Positions 12,539 to 27,500 of a stretch of 64,000 nucleotides of DNA are shown piece by piece (the stretch's first letter is position 1; every line of letters begins with the position of its first letter). Origin of the DNA: Owenia fusiformis (lineage: Eukaryota > Annelida > Polychaeta > Sabellida > Oweniidae); NCBI GenBank assembly GCA_903813345.2, contig CAIIXF020000007.1, positions 5,215,730 through 5,279,729 of the forward strand, given 5' to 3'. Position numbers and translations under genes: made by a program. The notes below the pieces were generated by a model that saw only the letters and a list, made by a program, of their open reading frames with translations, did not search any database and was not told the origin of the DNA.

Positions 12539-15500
12539 GATGAGTAACTTTTCGGGAAGTGGGCATTCCAGCCCCCACAGATTCAATGAGCCACCAATGT
12601 TCTTACAACGGCCGTCCTCAGGACGATCTCAGGATGTTTCTCATGTGCTAGCTAAAACATTTAGAGAATGGTTTACAAGGGACACAGTTAGTGAAGACAC
12701 TGTGAATAATTTAAACATATCTAAAGCTGGTGATGATCCATATCATGACAGATATGTGCAAGCATTGAGAAAGGTACAAGAGGAAAGAGATAGGCGTATT
12801 GCTAAAGTGGCCATGCTTGAGAGACACATTATGCAGGCTCAGGCTCGTGCCATGTCAGCTGATGAACGAGAGATGAACAGGGTAGCATCAGCTCATACCC
12901 GATATCCAGATCTTGGTCTCCCTCCAACAAGATCACATTTTAGGTAAGGAGGATGGTTGTCATCAACTTTCATTGTCGTTGATCATTAATACTTGTGTTC
13001 ATGTTTTACCATAAGTGACACACTCTTGATCCCGTCTTTGACAATTATATCATAATTTCACTGTTATATTCTCATTTATTCCAAATAGATTTATAACCCC
13101 ATAATTACTTGTTTATATTTTTATACATTTATTTGTACATTCAGAGCTGTGTATATTAAAGATAACTAATACAGAAATCAAGAAAATATATCCATACATA
13201 TTCAACATGCGTTCTACAAGTTAGTGCAAAGGCAAAGCTAATTACTTTCGAAGTTCTTTTAAAGAATTTGTAACATTGGAATTGTGTCATATTAAATTTT
13301 ATTATAAACAGGTCCTGCCTTGACACACAGCTGCTGCGTGAACACCATCTTCTGTGTCCTAGCGACTATTCTACAGAGGAACCCCCTCTTGTCCCTCCTC
13401 CTACAGGTAATGGTATACTAAAACTGAAGTGCAGTTCTTACTTGTATCATGGGCTCTATCAGGTGGTAGAGCCCATGCTTGTATATAACATATATTTTAT
13501 CAATTATAATTTCTGTTATGCTGGCATGGATATAACGTAGGATCAATATTACAATGCCCTTATCAGTTATAATTCCACACCTTATCATGTAAATATATTT
13601 CAAAAATAGCAATAAAATCACCTACTGTGTCTTACTCTGTAAACCATGTTTATTTGATTCTTACTAATAAATTGAATTGAATAAAAACAAGTAATTATTA
13701 AACATGTGTACAGAATCAGATTGAACTTTATTTAAATTGTATGTTTTTTAGAAATACAAATACTAAAGAATATATGTATTATTTACAGCTGGTGAAGTGC
13801 CAAACTATGCCCGCCCTACTACAACATCAGAAAAACGCAGTGAAGTTCCCGATACTGCACAATCTCATTTTCCTGCCATTGGAGGTGATCTTGAAGAACA
13901 TCATTTTTCAAGTAGATCAAGTTACAGTGGATCAGAATATAGCAGTGTTCCTGATGCAATCCCCCCTGGCACAGTGAGTTGCTCTTTTATAATCATCTAG
14001 GCAAGATATCAGACTGTACATTCATCAAGTCAACTCTTGGCTTTTTCTTTACCCAGAAGGTGACTGAGATAGTTGCATTATTATTGGTGATTTTAAAGTA
14101 TATGCTCTATATACAGGGTGTTCAAAAAAAACGCAACCCAAAGAAATCGCTATATCTTGGAAAATACTAGTCCAATTGTGTTCATTTTTTCAGGAAAGAA
14201 AGAAGAGACTGTGTATGTATAGCTCATGTTGTTAGTTAGTTGTAAAACATGATGCCTTGGACAAATGCTCAAAAGACATTAGTATTGGAAAGATACGAAA
14301 AACGCAGTCAGAGACTACTGCCGCAGCAATAAAACCAAATAACTTTCTAACCATAGTGTTTTGGCTATTCAAATTTGGCACAAATCATCTTCATTCAATG
14401 TATGATAAATCTGTAGAGTGAAATCAAAATCACTCCAGGGACTTTACAGTTTTGGTCGAAATGCTTTCAAAACCCAGTCAAACACCCTGGTTCAGCCAGA
14501 CTTAAGAAGGCATTCTGACCATGACGGTAAAGTCCCTGGAGTGATTTTAATGAAACTCCCCCAATTCACTACAGATTATATGAAGATAATTTGTGGTGAA
14601 TCTGAAGTGCCAAAACACCATGGTTAGAAAGTTATTAGGGTTTATTGCTCTGGCAGTCACCTCTGGTTGCGTTTTTCGTATCTTTCCAATACTAATGTCT
14701 TTTGAGAAGGTGTCCAAAACATCATGTTTTACAACTAAGTAACAGCAGGAGCTATACACACATAGTCTCTTCTTTCTTTCCTGAAAAAAATGAACACATT
14801 TGGATAAGTATTTTCCAAGATATAGCGATTTCTTTGGGTTGCGTTTTTTTTTGAACACCCTGTATGTAAACTGTTTTTGCCTTGGTAAGATTTGGATCCT
14901 TTGTATGGGGTCTGGATGTGGTGTATTATCATTTTGTAACACCATGTGTAAAGGTTTCTGTTGTAAAGACACACAAGTGGAGAAGTGATATATACAGTAT
15001 GTATAAAGTACTTGTTTATATAATTATTCATAAAGAATAAAAAGTCAATGTTTAAATTATCCAGTCATAACAAGTGTCAGCCTCTTTTTGAGTCAAGTAG
15101 CAAAAAACCAGTAAAAGAATAAATAACCAGAATAATTGAAAGCCCATGCTCAAACTAATTAAAGTAAAAATATGCGTTGAATTTTGCCTGAACATGTATT
15201 CTTGCAGAGTGATAAGTCAAATATGTGGAGAGACCAGCCCAGTCCTGAACAACGGGAAGTTAACCGAAAGGACATTTTGAACCTACATAGTCGTTCAAAT
15301 TTTTCAAAAAATCCTCGGATTTCTGCAAGCTCAAAATCATTAACAAAAGGAAAGAAGAAAAAGCCAAAAGAATTTGGAATTAAGTCTATACCAGAACAGT
15401 AAGTTTGAGAATGTTCAGTAACATTTCACAAATGTAACTGTTGAATCTTTTTGTTGTGTTTGTATATACCATGGGCTCTATACCATTATACCCTCATAAA

Positions 15501-18500
15501 CATTTGTAATGATTATAATTTGAGCTATCATCTCAGATAAAGCAATTGACTCAATTGCATCCGTTCAGTGCCAAACAGTTCAGTTCTACAAAAATTAAAT
15601 GTTCAAAGACAATCTAATTCAACTGCATCTACCTATGTTTTCAGAATTGTTCTGTAAAATGGTGACAATTGGGAAGTCCTCCAAGCTGTACTCAACAAAA
15701 ATAAGTTGGGTGCTCTTTCTAACAAATTTGGTAGCTAAAGTGTACATTGATGATATACTTTATATTTCTATTTTTTAGACCAACTGAAGAAACAATGCCA
15801 TTTATAGCATCTCCATCTGTAGTTAGGTTTATGAACTATACTGTCGGGCAGGCCTATGAGGTAAGTGCCTTTTGTACATAATGAAATCCTTTCCGTCTTC
15901 TTACTGCTATGCTTCATATTCTAAGTAAGGTTAGGAGGGTAGGTTAATAGAAGAACTGTTTAGACATCCTTTATTTTGAACTTCATGATAAATGTTGTTC
16001 ACGCAGCTTTTATAGAAAATAGACGAAATGAAGTAAATCATGCTAAATATGAAGAGCATGGATAAAATTAATTAAAAGTAAATGAAATAATAACATACTG
16101 TTTGATGTTCAATAAACATTGATTTCAATTTCAGGCAACTATTGAATTAAAAAATATTACATCATCAATGCGACAATGCCGTGTTATCCCTCCAAAGACG
16201 TCATACTATTCAATAAGTTTGGGCCAGTTCCCTGGAGAGCATGGTCTTGTTGCTCCTGGTATGAGTTGCCAGTACAAGATCAGTTTTATAGCTGATTCCC
16301 TGGGTGATTACGAGGATGTTATTACAGTTCAGACTCAGGGGGCGCCACCTCTTGATATCCCTATACAGTCAAGGAGACCCCCGCCAGAGCTAACATGTAA
16401 GATATATACCACATACATATCTTATTTTAATGTGTTTTGAACCTTTTTGAAGATATCACATACATATCTTATTTTAATGTGTATTGAAACTTTTTGAAGT
16501 CTCAACTAGAATGTTGGGACGTGAGTGTTCATTATTATTAATGATTTTATTTCACTTATTGTTCATCACACTCTATTATCCTCTAAAGTGTTCACCAAAC
16601 TATATTACCAACATTACTGCATGTTGACAAAAACATAAATACAAAAGATTAATTCTCAAAATAGGGTAGTACATATATCTTGCTAATAAATTATTTTCCA
16701 GAACCTTTCTTACACAGCATACATATGTCATACTTGCCTTTATTTTTTAGAAAAAAGCTCAATAAGTAATTTACTATTTTTGCAGTACCCGAAGTAATTG
16801 ACACTGGTCACTGTCTAGTGGGAGGGGTAAGAGTTGCCCAATTTAAGGTCAAAAACACAGGAGGTCCTGGGAGATTCTGTCTGATGCCCAGGAAAGTGTG
16901 GCCAGCTATTAATTTCAAAGTAAGTGAGAAGAAAAATTTGGAAAGGTACAGAATATATAAGTAGGAATTTAAAATACATGTATAGATAAATTTTCCAAAA
17001 TAAATGTGGTATAGCACATTTACAGGAAATAAAAATAACATCTACTGAATGATGCCGAATTCAATAAATATTTTCAATTTTTAGAAAATAGTCACTGCAA
17101 TAAACGTTACACCAGACCATGCTTAAAATGAATCTGAACCTATTCGTTCTATAGTTGTTCCATAATTATGCAGCATGTTCAAACAAAACTCAACACTCAA
17201 ACAAAACTCAAATATGATTAATATTTTTAATGTTTAGGTAGTTGTAAGTATGTTCGTTCAGTAAGTTAAGTGAGTATGATCCATAAATGGGGTTGAACCT
17301 GAAGTATGCTTTTACCTGTTAAACTGGTGTTGATGAAAATACATGTAGTTTTATGTTCCATGAGTAGATTTTCCTGATATTCTGTTGTTTAGAGTATATA
17401 TAGGCATGCATATTTGTATAATTTAGTACTGATGTGCTACATGTGTTTGAATTTGAAAGTAAACTACTGTTTTCCTTTTGTGTATTATGTTTTTTCTATT
17501 TGAATATCTATTTTCAAATTAAATATAAAATATTTGAAAATATAACTATAAACCATTATCCAAACATAAAATATGAACATATAGGGTTTTCATTGAAATA
17601 TAATCCAAAAGGTTGGCATTTTTGATTTTAGTATCTCAAATTGATACTAGAGATACATGTATAATTAAAGCCATTTAACACTGTATAGCCATTTTGATTA
17701 GTTTTGCATTATATTGAGTACATTACATTCCTTGAGTACATTGATGACATTTTATTTCCTCAGACAATAGTAAGTCCAGGTGCTGCTGCGATTGGCCCAT
17801 TTGAGGTGCGTCCCGCTGTATTCCAGCTGAACCATGGTGATTGTATGGTACTAGAGGTGATATTCAGACCAGGGGCTATAGATACCTACTCTGAACAGTT
17901 GGCTATGGTTTGTGATAACTGCCAAGTGCAATACTTCACCCTGCAAGGTTAGTTTTATTATAATACAATAAGTTTACAATTGCTAGGGAAGTAATGAACT
18001 ATATGTACTGTAGTGTAGTGTAGTGTAGCATAGTGAAGATAAAGAGAGAAATTGAAGTGTGCCAAGGATGACGCATGAAGGATTCAAATCTAGAAGTTTT
18101 CAAAATCTAGTTTCACACTCAACCATGTCATGGATGACCAAAGCTAAACAAGGGTAACTATGTTGTAGTAGTGATTTGCTATGCTGGTTAATTTCAGTAT
18201 TTTGTCTTTCCATTTTCCTACCCTCACATTTTAAATGTCATGTCATATATACTGTATATTAAAATGTGTACTTATATTAGGTGAAGGTCAGGTGGCTTCA
18301 GTGGAGTTCATGTCAGTAGAGGGCGGGGAGACGCAGCCATTGCCCGAGGATGTCTGTGATGTCACAGCCTCTCATCATGTCACTTTCAACCCACTAAACC
18401 CATTCACATATTTCCAGAAAGCAATCTCAATTAAAAACGCAACGTAAGTTTTAGTAAAATTATAATGAATAAAGATGGGGTCTAAAAAGGCATGTGTAAT

Positions 18501-21500
18501 CTTAATGTACATATTACATCTATAGTTTCAACGAGTAAAATTGCATATGGTGCTGATATAGTTTTGTGTAGAGAAAGAATATTTTTAATTTATATAGTTT
18601 TCATTTTTCACAGGAATGTTGAGCTCCCATTCAATTGGCGAATTGTGAAGCCTCACCTTCAGGCCCCTCCTATAGATGGCAGTGCACCAGTTGCAGCACC
18701 AGAAAACAGAATCATTGACCTTGATTCTGCATTTAGTATAGAGCCACCTAGTGGCAGTCTGGCAGCAAATGGATCAGCTCAGTTTACGCTGACGTTTGCT
18801 CCTCCAGAACTAGGGAAATTTCACGATGTCCTACATCTTGTCTTGGACCAAATACCAAACTATGTCCCTGGAGTGGAGCAGCAAGGTAATTGCAATTTAC
18901 TAATTCATGAAACTTCATGAAACACATTCTGTTAAATAAAAGATAAACAAACCATTAATAAAATGGTGACAAACAAAATTATGATTAACACAAAATTGAA
19001 TTTCTAAATGCAATATATATTGTTTATATCTTGTGAAATGATTTACGTTGTTTTTAGTATCTGAAAATAACTTAGTTAAACATCAGGAAGTTTTTAGTAT
19101 CTGAAAATAACTTAGTTAAAAATCAGAAAGATAGGAAACCAGGCAATATGACCTTTGAACCTGAGTCTTCTAAAATTCTTTCCTCAATCTTAAGTAGAAC
19201 TAAACAACATTCCAAAACCCTTTAGGTACATCCGCAACCCTAGTTGTATTTATATAAATTGACCTTAAATGTTTTAGAACTGCCAGTGGAAGATGTTACA
19301 GCATTAGAAGTCGAACTGAAGGGAGAAGCTGAACCATTTAACATACTTGTACAACCATACGCCATCTATATCCCAGGAAAACAACCTGTTGGATCATCTG
19401 TGAAACGGCCTTTTAAGGTTAGCTAATCTATCCTCTTGTTGTTGATGCAGTTTGAAACTGCCTATTCTTTTTTGTCATTATTGTAGTAGAGCAGGTGAAT
19501 GTATTTTGTAATTTTCTTACTCTTTCTATTTTAAATATGATATGATATTTTAAAATATAATATCAACATAACTGGTTAATTATACAACTACAGTTTCATA
19601 GAATACACTTTTACATTTCACTTCCATATTTGGTTTCCAGTTAATAAACAACAGTCACAGTGGAGTGTTCTTCGAATGGGAAAAAGTGACGAGCCCATTT
19701 ATTGTTGAGGTGGAGCCTCCTATGGGAGAACTAGGCCCAGGGCAAGATTGGGATTGTGTAGTGAGTGTGACTGGGGCACAGCCAGGAAAGATTGAACACA
19801 CACTACAGTGCCGTATTGAAAACCATTCTGAGCCAATCACAATGCATATAGAGGCTGAAATAAAGGTAAACTGGCTGAGATTTTCAAGAGTCATCCTTGC
19901 CTTATAAATAAACTGGCTGAGATTTTCAAGAGTCATTCTTGCCTTATAAAGAAACTGGCGGAGATTACCAAGTCATTCTTGCCTTGTATAGAACCTTTCT
20001 TCCTCAAATATGTACATTTCTATCTTGGACATAATCATGGTACTGTCAATCATGGAACTGTCCCATAAAACAAAAATGAATAAGAGATCTTTATAAATAT
20101 GTACATTTCTATCTTGGACATAATCATGGTACTGTCAATCATGGAACTGTCCCATAAAACAAAAATGAATAAGAGATCTTTATAAAACAGACAGTTTGTT
20201 ATACATGCAGAACATAACAAATGACTGAGTACATGTTAAGATAATTGAGGAAAGTAAAAGAGATAGAGAGTGTTGGGAGCAATCAAAAAGTCAGAACTGT
20301 TGGACATGACATGGCAGATTTGAGTGTTAATTTCCAAGAATCGTAGAAAAAAAAATTCTGAAGAATCATTTTAGTTTTAGAAATAATATAATATAATGAT
20401 AGAAGGCCATTCAGAAACAAATATAATGTAGCTCTGAAATAGAACCACTTCAGATAAAGAACCACTTCAGATTTTGTAAATCACTTCATCGAAAATAATG
20501 CTTTATTTCTGCAGGGACCTGAGATCAAGATCAACAACCCTGATGTTAACTTTGGGCTTGTGAGGTTTGGAGAAAGCTCTACTCAAGAGATCACTTTGTG
20601 CAATATGAGTCAGATAGCAGCTGCTTGGAGAATTGAAGAGAGTACTGCTTTCCCACAACATGTGAGTTACAGGAATTTACATATACAGTAAAATCGCTGT
20701 AAATGGAACACCACTGGTACCTCAGACTACGTAGTGTTCTATTTGGGGGGTATTTCATTTAATCTCTTGAATCCCAAGCTTTAAAGTCGGTTGAAACCAG
20801 AGAATTTTTCATTATTGTCAACTTTTGACATTGTACTACATACATATACCACGGATGATGCTCATTTTAGTGAAAATTAGATGGCAGAGATCATTTCTAC
20901 TCATCTTAAAACAAATTTTGTTTAAATTGGATAAAAATTGTTGAAATAAGAGCAATTTTAGTAAAAGAAAATTATGACGGATTTTCTCGTCACTCTGGGT
21001 TTCAAGGTCATATTTGAAGCAACGAGAAATCTTGTCACTCTTGGTCGCGAAGAGGTTAAAGAGGTTATTTTATATAAGTAAATCAGTAAAAGTGTTCGAC
21101 TTATTAGTGATCCACTTCACTAGTTTTCTGTCCATGTACTAATCTAAACTATTAGAATATTCCATAGTTGTAGCATTTTGATGTGAGCATTCAAGAAGAC
21201 CATGAAGTACATTCTTGCAATTTTCATTCAACTGTCTCAAAAAACTGATATGATGTAGTGGTATGTATAATATTTTTAAAAAATCAGTAGTTTTTCCGCA
21301 TTCAATATAATAATTGCAATAAAAGCTTTGTAAAATATTGTTAATACAACTTAAAATTTCAGGAGAGAATGGAGTTTACATTCCAACCGAGTAGTGGAGA
21401 GTTGAAACCTTTAACCAATGAGGTAGTAAAGATCACCTACAACCCTACACAATGTACAACCCTCCATACAGCATTTGATGTTTATGTTAAGGAGGGCAAC

Positions 21501-24500
21501 CAATGCACAATAGCAGGTACTGGCCATTTGTTAAACAACACTTTTTAAATGATACTCAAAGGCACACACATTTGAAAGGCTGTTACATGTAATACAGTAC
21601 ATTCTGTTAAAGAATAGACTCATCAAAAAATCAGAGGATCTAGAAACAAAATTCCACCTCTCATATTTTGAGATGATTAAAGAGAAAATTTATTTGTATT
21701 ATTCTTCAAAATGAAATCACAAAAACAAAATAAATCAATTGCCGAATAGTTGACTCATGATCAGCCTCTATTACTATTTAAGTGCCATGACCTTGTTAAA
21801 AGAAGCTAAAACTGACCCTGCCAGGTATGCTCAGTAGTTTTCAGTATTTATTTTCAAACATCTATTAATTTAAATATGCCAAAGTTATGGAGTTTGAGAT
21901 GGCCCTTTAAATTGTTTTATTATCTAGGTAGGGGAGAGGTAAAGAGACCAGAGGCATGCCTTCTTCAATGTGGATTAGAGCTAGAAGATGTCTATGTGGA
22001 TGTCCCTGTTATTTACACTGTAGACATAGTCAACCAAACGCAACTGGATGCTGACTTTCAGTGGATGCCAGTGAGTTACTATTTAGTCCAATACCATTTA
22101 TTCAATACATGTACATTGTATGACATGTTTTAAGCTATACTGTACTTAGAAATTCAACACTAAAGTAATTAGAGTTTTGCACAAGGCTCAATATGCCAAC
22201 TTCAGAAATTACAAACAGTAAAACCTGTCTAAGTGGAACACATTTGGTACTTCTAAAAAGTGTTTTACTTTGGAAGTGTTCCACTTACAGAGGTTCATTT
22301 AACATTAGGTCAGTTGGTCATTGGACTGAAAATTGTTCCACTAACAGATGTGTTCCACTTCAGGGCATGTTCCACTTTACAGGTTTCACTATATAATCCA
22401 ATTCATGTTGCATCATTGAGCCAAGTGTCACGAAATACATATGAAACTTCTCGAATTTGATTTGGGATGCACACAGAACATTATGAATGAACCTAGTTCA
22501 CTATATATCTTGTTGTAGGTATCTGGCAGTCAGTCTGAAGACTGTAGTGTGATGATAGAGCCAGAGAAAGGTGTGCTTGGACCAAGGGAACAAAGACAAA
22601 TTACTGTGCACTTTACAGCACATAAACAGGTACAGAATTCCTCCAAAACATTTAAACCAAAAGTATTCAAGCAATTGGCTTTTTTTACATATTTGGTTTT
22701 GAGATGTATCTGCAGTTAGTTACTTTGAAAGATTTTGTTTTGAAATATATTTATACCACTATTTTGAAAGAGATACGAGCAACGATATTTACCCCACGAT
22801 ACGATACAAACGATACAAGCAAATAAAATACAGTAAATAAAGTTCATGAAAATCTTCACAAAAAATCACCGTTCAGTCTTTCTGTATCTATCTGATATTA
22901 ATAATTTCTGTTTGAACCTATAATTTTTTATTTCAAGTTCAATTGTTGATAATGAATCATAATTGTGATGTGGCAAAGATACTTGGGAGAACAAATGAGG
23001 GAAACAAACCAGAAAATGAGCTCTCTCACGTCTTGCTCATTAGCCATTTTTGATTTTGTTTATATCACTATGTTAATTAAGGGAACCATATATGGTCACA
23101 AGTTATTACACAGAATGCATATTAATCAATTTATGAATGAACGTTTCTGAAACGGTAACCAGACAACTCATCCCCTAGACAACTCATCCCTGGACAACTC
23201 ATCCCGTGGACAACTCATCCCCTAGACAACTCATCCCCTAGACAACTTATCCCCTAGACAACTCATCCCCTAGACAACTCATCCCCTAGACAACTTATCC
23301 CCTAGACAACTCATCCCCTAGACAACTTATCCCCTGGACAACTCATCCTTCATCACATGAAGCTAAATTGTAAAGTATGTCTTAGTAAGAAATACTTAGT
23401 AAATACATCTTAGATCATTCAAAATATTATTTTTTACTTTACTGACACAAATAAACAGTCGAACAATGCCATTAAAACTCTCATCTCTAATTCTTATATT
23501 ACATGACTCAATATTTCCTGACCAAACAAATAAAGTTCTCTTTGTGCATAATTTAAACATATAAATATAATATAATAAAATAAATATAATTTTATAATTT
23601 TATATTAATTGTTATATGCTTGAAATTGTATCACACTGAGATATAAGGGTAGAGTAACTTTGTTTACTTCTAATTCATCCACTGAAACCTGTTTTACAGG
23701 TTTCTAGACAACTCATCCCAAGACAACTCATCCCAAGACAAGTCATCCCTAAGACAACTCATCCCAAGACAAGTCATCCCCAAGACAAGTCATCCCAAGA
23801 CATCTCATCCCAAGACAACTCATCCCAAGACATCTCATCCCAAGACATCTCATCCCAAGACAACTCATCCCACTTGTATAATTGATAAATTATTTTGTCC
23901 TCTATACATATATCCCTTTTTCATTTTTATGATTACAAAGTGATTTTTGATTACACACTCAATTTTTGATACCGATTTTTAGCGTTTTGAATGGTACTTG
24001 AAAGTTATGTTTTACTTGTTAGTACTGCCGCTATTTTGATTAATGCTGGGTTATTCTAAATATATTTGAGAATATAGAATTGAACATAAAAGTCATAGAC
24101 ATTATTTCCAAATTTAATCATCATATATCTGAAAGTTTGAAATTGGCAATCTTATTTAGGATTAGGCCAAAATATTTTTAAACAAAGACTGAATTAATCT
24201 GAGAGAATTATTCTGATAGCACCTTGGATAATACATTCTAACTGAGTTAATCCTACACTTTTGATTAATTGTAATTAATTAATTGTATAAATTATGTTAT
24301 ATTTCAAGTTGGGTAGAGTTGTCTAGGGGATGAGTTGTCTTGGGTTGAGATGTCTTGGGATGAGATGTCATGGGATGAGATGTCTTGGGATGAGTTGTCT
24401 TGGGATGAGATGTCTTGGGGATGAGTTGTCTTGGGATGAGTTGTCTTAGGGATGAGTTGTCCTGTTACCGTTTTACATAGGAGATATTTTTATAGGATTT

Positions 24501-27500
24501 TATAAAGTTAAACATAAACATACTTTATTAACAAGATGGAAATTATCGCAGCACAAGATACATTATTTGTTATATTGTATGAGTTTCTGTTAGCAAACTT
24601 TAATTTTTGTCAAATAAAAATCATCATTGATTCAGGTTTTAAGAATTAATAAGCAATATTTTCAATAAATATCACATGGGTGTGATAACCAGTTGTGTCG
24701 ACATTAAAATAGCACACAATAAATGTCCTTGACATTAACACACCTGACGCAGGTTTTGGTAGAACAGCAGAATTTGAACATATTTGAAATTATCAATTAT
24801 CCTAATTTGCCCATATATTATACTGAAGTATATTATGACATATTTCAGATTCATGAATAATTTGTTTGTGTTGGGATTTGCTTCTCTGTGGATTTGCCGA
24901 TTTCTAGTTCACCATGTTAGCCCACTGAATTGTGCCATTTTTGATGATATTCATTATGTACATATATTTCAGGTGATGGTAGAAGATGTCCAAGTTGTAT
25001 GCTGTATTAAGGGAATGGTCAAGCCACTGGTGCTTACTATAAAGGGACAGGTGTTGGGAATGAATGTTATATACAAGACTCCAACTGAAGGACAGGATCT
25101 TAAGTAGGTTGCTTTGAAGATTTATTTATGAAATTATTTGCAGATATTTCCAATATACAATTAAAGAAAGCCAACAAACATCACTGTATCCATATTTTAC
25201 AACACTTGTACATCATATTGTAGTGTCAAAAGTAAAAAAAGATTTACTAAACATTTTCCGTTTCGTGTTGAACTGATAACCAGTACTTATATATACATAT
25301 AGATCCAAAATGCCCATTTTTGTGACTTGTGTGTTTCAGTACCTCAAGTGACAAACTGATAGTTGAGTTTGGTGATGATGCTAAGCTTGGTGTGCCTGAG
25401 AAACGTTATGTATACATTGAGAACACTTCTGCTATCTCTGCACCATTTAGTATATACATGGAACACTTCTATGCAAGACCTCCCACACCACCCAAGGTGG
25501 ATTCTCATATGCCAAATAAAAGGTACAGATATGTTTAGATAATGTATTGTTCCATTTTTATCTTCATGGTTAACGTATTTTTTCTAGACGATATAGTCTT
25601 CTGAAAATGTGGAAAATATTCAAAATTAAAAGAATGAGTAATTTCATTATTTAAAATTGGGATCTTGTGTTAGAATTACAGTTCATTTCGATGATGTATT
25701 AGATGTATGATTTTTTAATGAACTTTTAGTTTGTTTGTTTTTTGATATGCTTTTTTGAGAAGCATATGATTTAATAATCAGCCATATTAATATATAACCC
25801 AGTTCTATCACAAAAGTTGTTGGATTCTTGAATATTTATGCACAGTTTACTTTAGGTTTTAATACCTTTTATAATGCTTTGTCTTCTGTGCTACGGAATT
25901 TAGTTTATTTTTCATTAGTTATAATTTAAAGTCTATTATTAATGTTAATATTGGTTATGATACTACATGTATTTTGTTTTGGTTATGCTTCTTTTGTATT
26001 TTATGACCATACTTTTGAACTTTTGTTTTTTTCTTGTCAGGATAAAAAAATTGTTTTTGATTTAAGGTGTCCTCATTTCCTAAATGTGTGAAGTGTTTTT
26101 ATTGCTGTGGCTAACAAGGTGTGTATTAAGAACGAGTATTTATATTTATTTGTTTAGCAGCCAAAGAAGAGCTATGCTTGGACGTACTCCCAACCTAGCT
26201 GATCCCATGAGTAGAACAACAGCCAAGGCACAAACAGGTAGGGCGTTTAATATTAATTTCAACCCATGAGGTGTTTTGTCACAAAATGTAAGAATATAAG
26301 GTTGTACATAAAAAGAAAAGGCATAGAAAAGTACAATGTACACCCCCCTCCAAAAGTTTGGCGATGGTTCCCAGTTGGATAGACTATTAATACTATAAGT
26401 TATTGAATGATTTGAAGTGCAATACAGGATATATTCTGCTCGAGAATTCCGTATTGGAACGAGATGAAGTCGAGTGCCAATACAGAATATCGAGACAGAA
26501 TATATCCTGTATTGCACTTCAAATCATTCAATAACGTTTTTATCGTGTGATCCTCTGTATTGCTACTGAGATTGTCCCCTCCGTACCAATATTTTCTGTA
26601 TTGCGACGGAGATGATCAACGGGGACAATCTCAGTAGCAATACAGGTTGGTACAGCACAAGAACTGACCAATCAGAGGGCTTCATTTTACAGATCATACG
26701 ATAAATGTTTTTATTTCACTTTGGAAAAAATGCTGAATTATTTTGTTTTGTGCTGCTGGGCAGTGCATGTGCCTGGGGGTGTGGGTGGACGCCATCACCA
26801 CATAAATCTTGGTCATCTTTCAATATTCCTTACAAGTCAAATCTTAACAGACTGCATATTCTTCAAAAACATTTTGTTCGACTTGTGTGTAATAAAAATC
26901 AACAGACCCTCTCAGCTCCCCTATTTAAGTATATCTATCTCAACATATTTGATGTAAACAAACTTAATACTATAATGTTCATGTTTGATCTAGAAAAGGA
27001 AAATGATGAATTCTCAAAAAATAACTCAGTTCACTCTTACGATCATAGAAAAATGATTTTCATATTGGAAAGGCTAGCAGTTTGTGATCAATCAGTTATT
27101 ATGGCCCTCGTATCTGGAACTCAATACCTGATAACATTAAAAAATCTGACTCAATGTTCAATTTTAAGAAGCATTTCAAATCTAACTCTTAAAACATCAT
27201 ACTTAGCTTGAAATCAAATATACTTTGTTCTGCTTAATTAAGTGAGTTCATTTTCCTAGCACCTTGAGACACATCATCCATGGAACAATCATCACAATGT
27301 TAATAATCATTAGAAAGTCTAGTCTGTTTCTATTATATTTAATCATGTATACAGTAGCTTTATTGCTTAGACTCTAGGTCTTACTTTTTTCTATACAGAA
27401 GACTTTTCAAGCACATGATACTTCTTTTATGTGCCATTGTGGTGTCTTAGATTGTGACATGTTGCATGTTTTGTATATATTTTATTATAAATAGATAAAT

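Noticed and set aside
12939-12947. DLEC1 ending at the in-frame TAA at 12945
   Set aside because: The TAA is part of the donor AG|GTAAGG; the next exon continues the family sequence in phase.
23159-24462. CRISPR-like arrays
   Set aside because: The units are contiguous 15-16-bp minisatellite copies with no unique spacers, in a eukaryotic intron.
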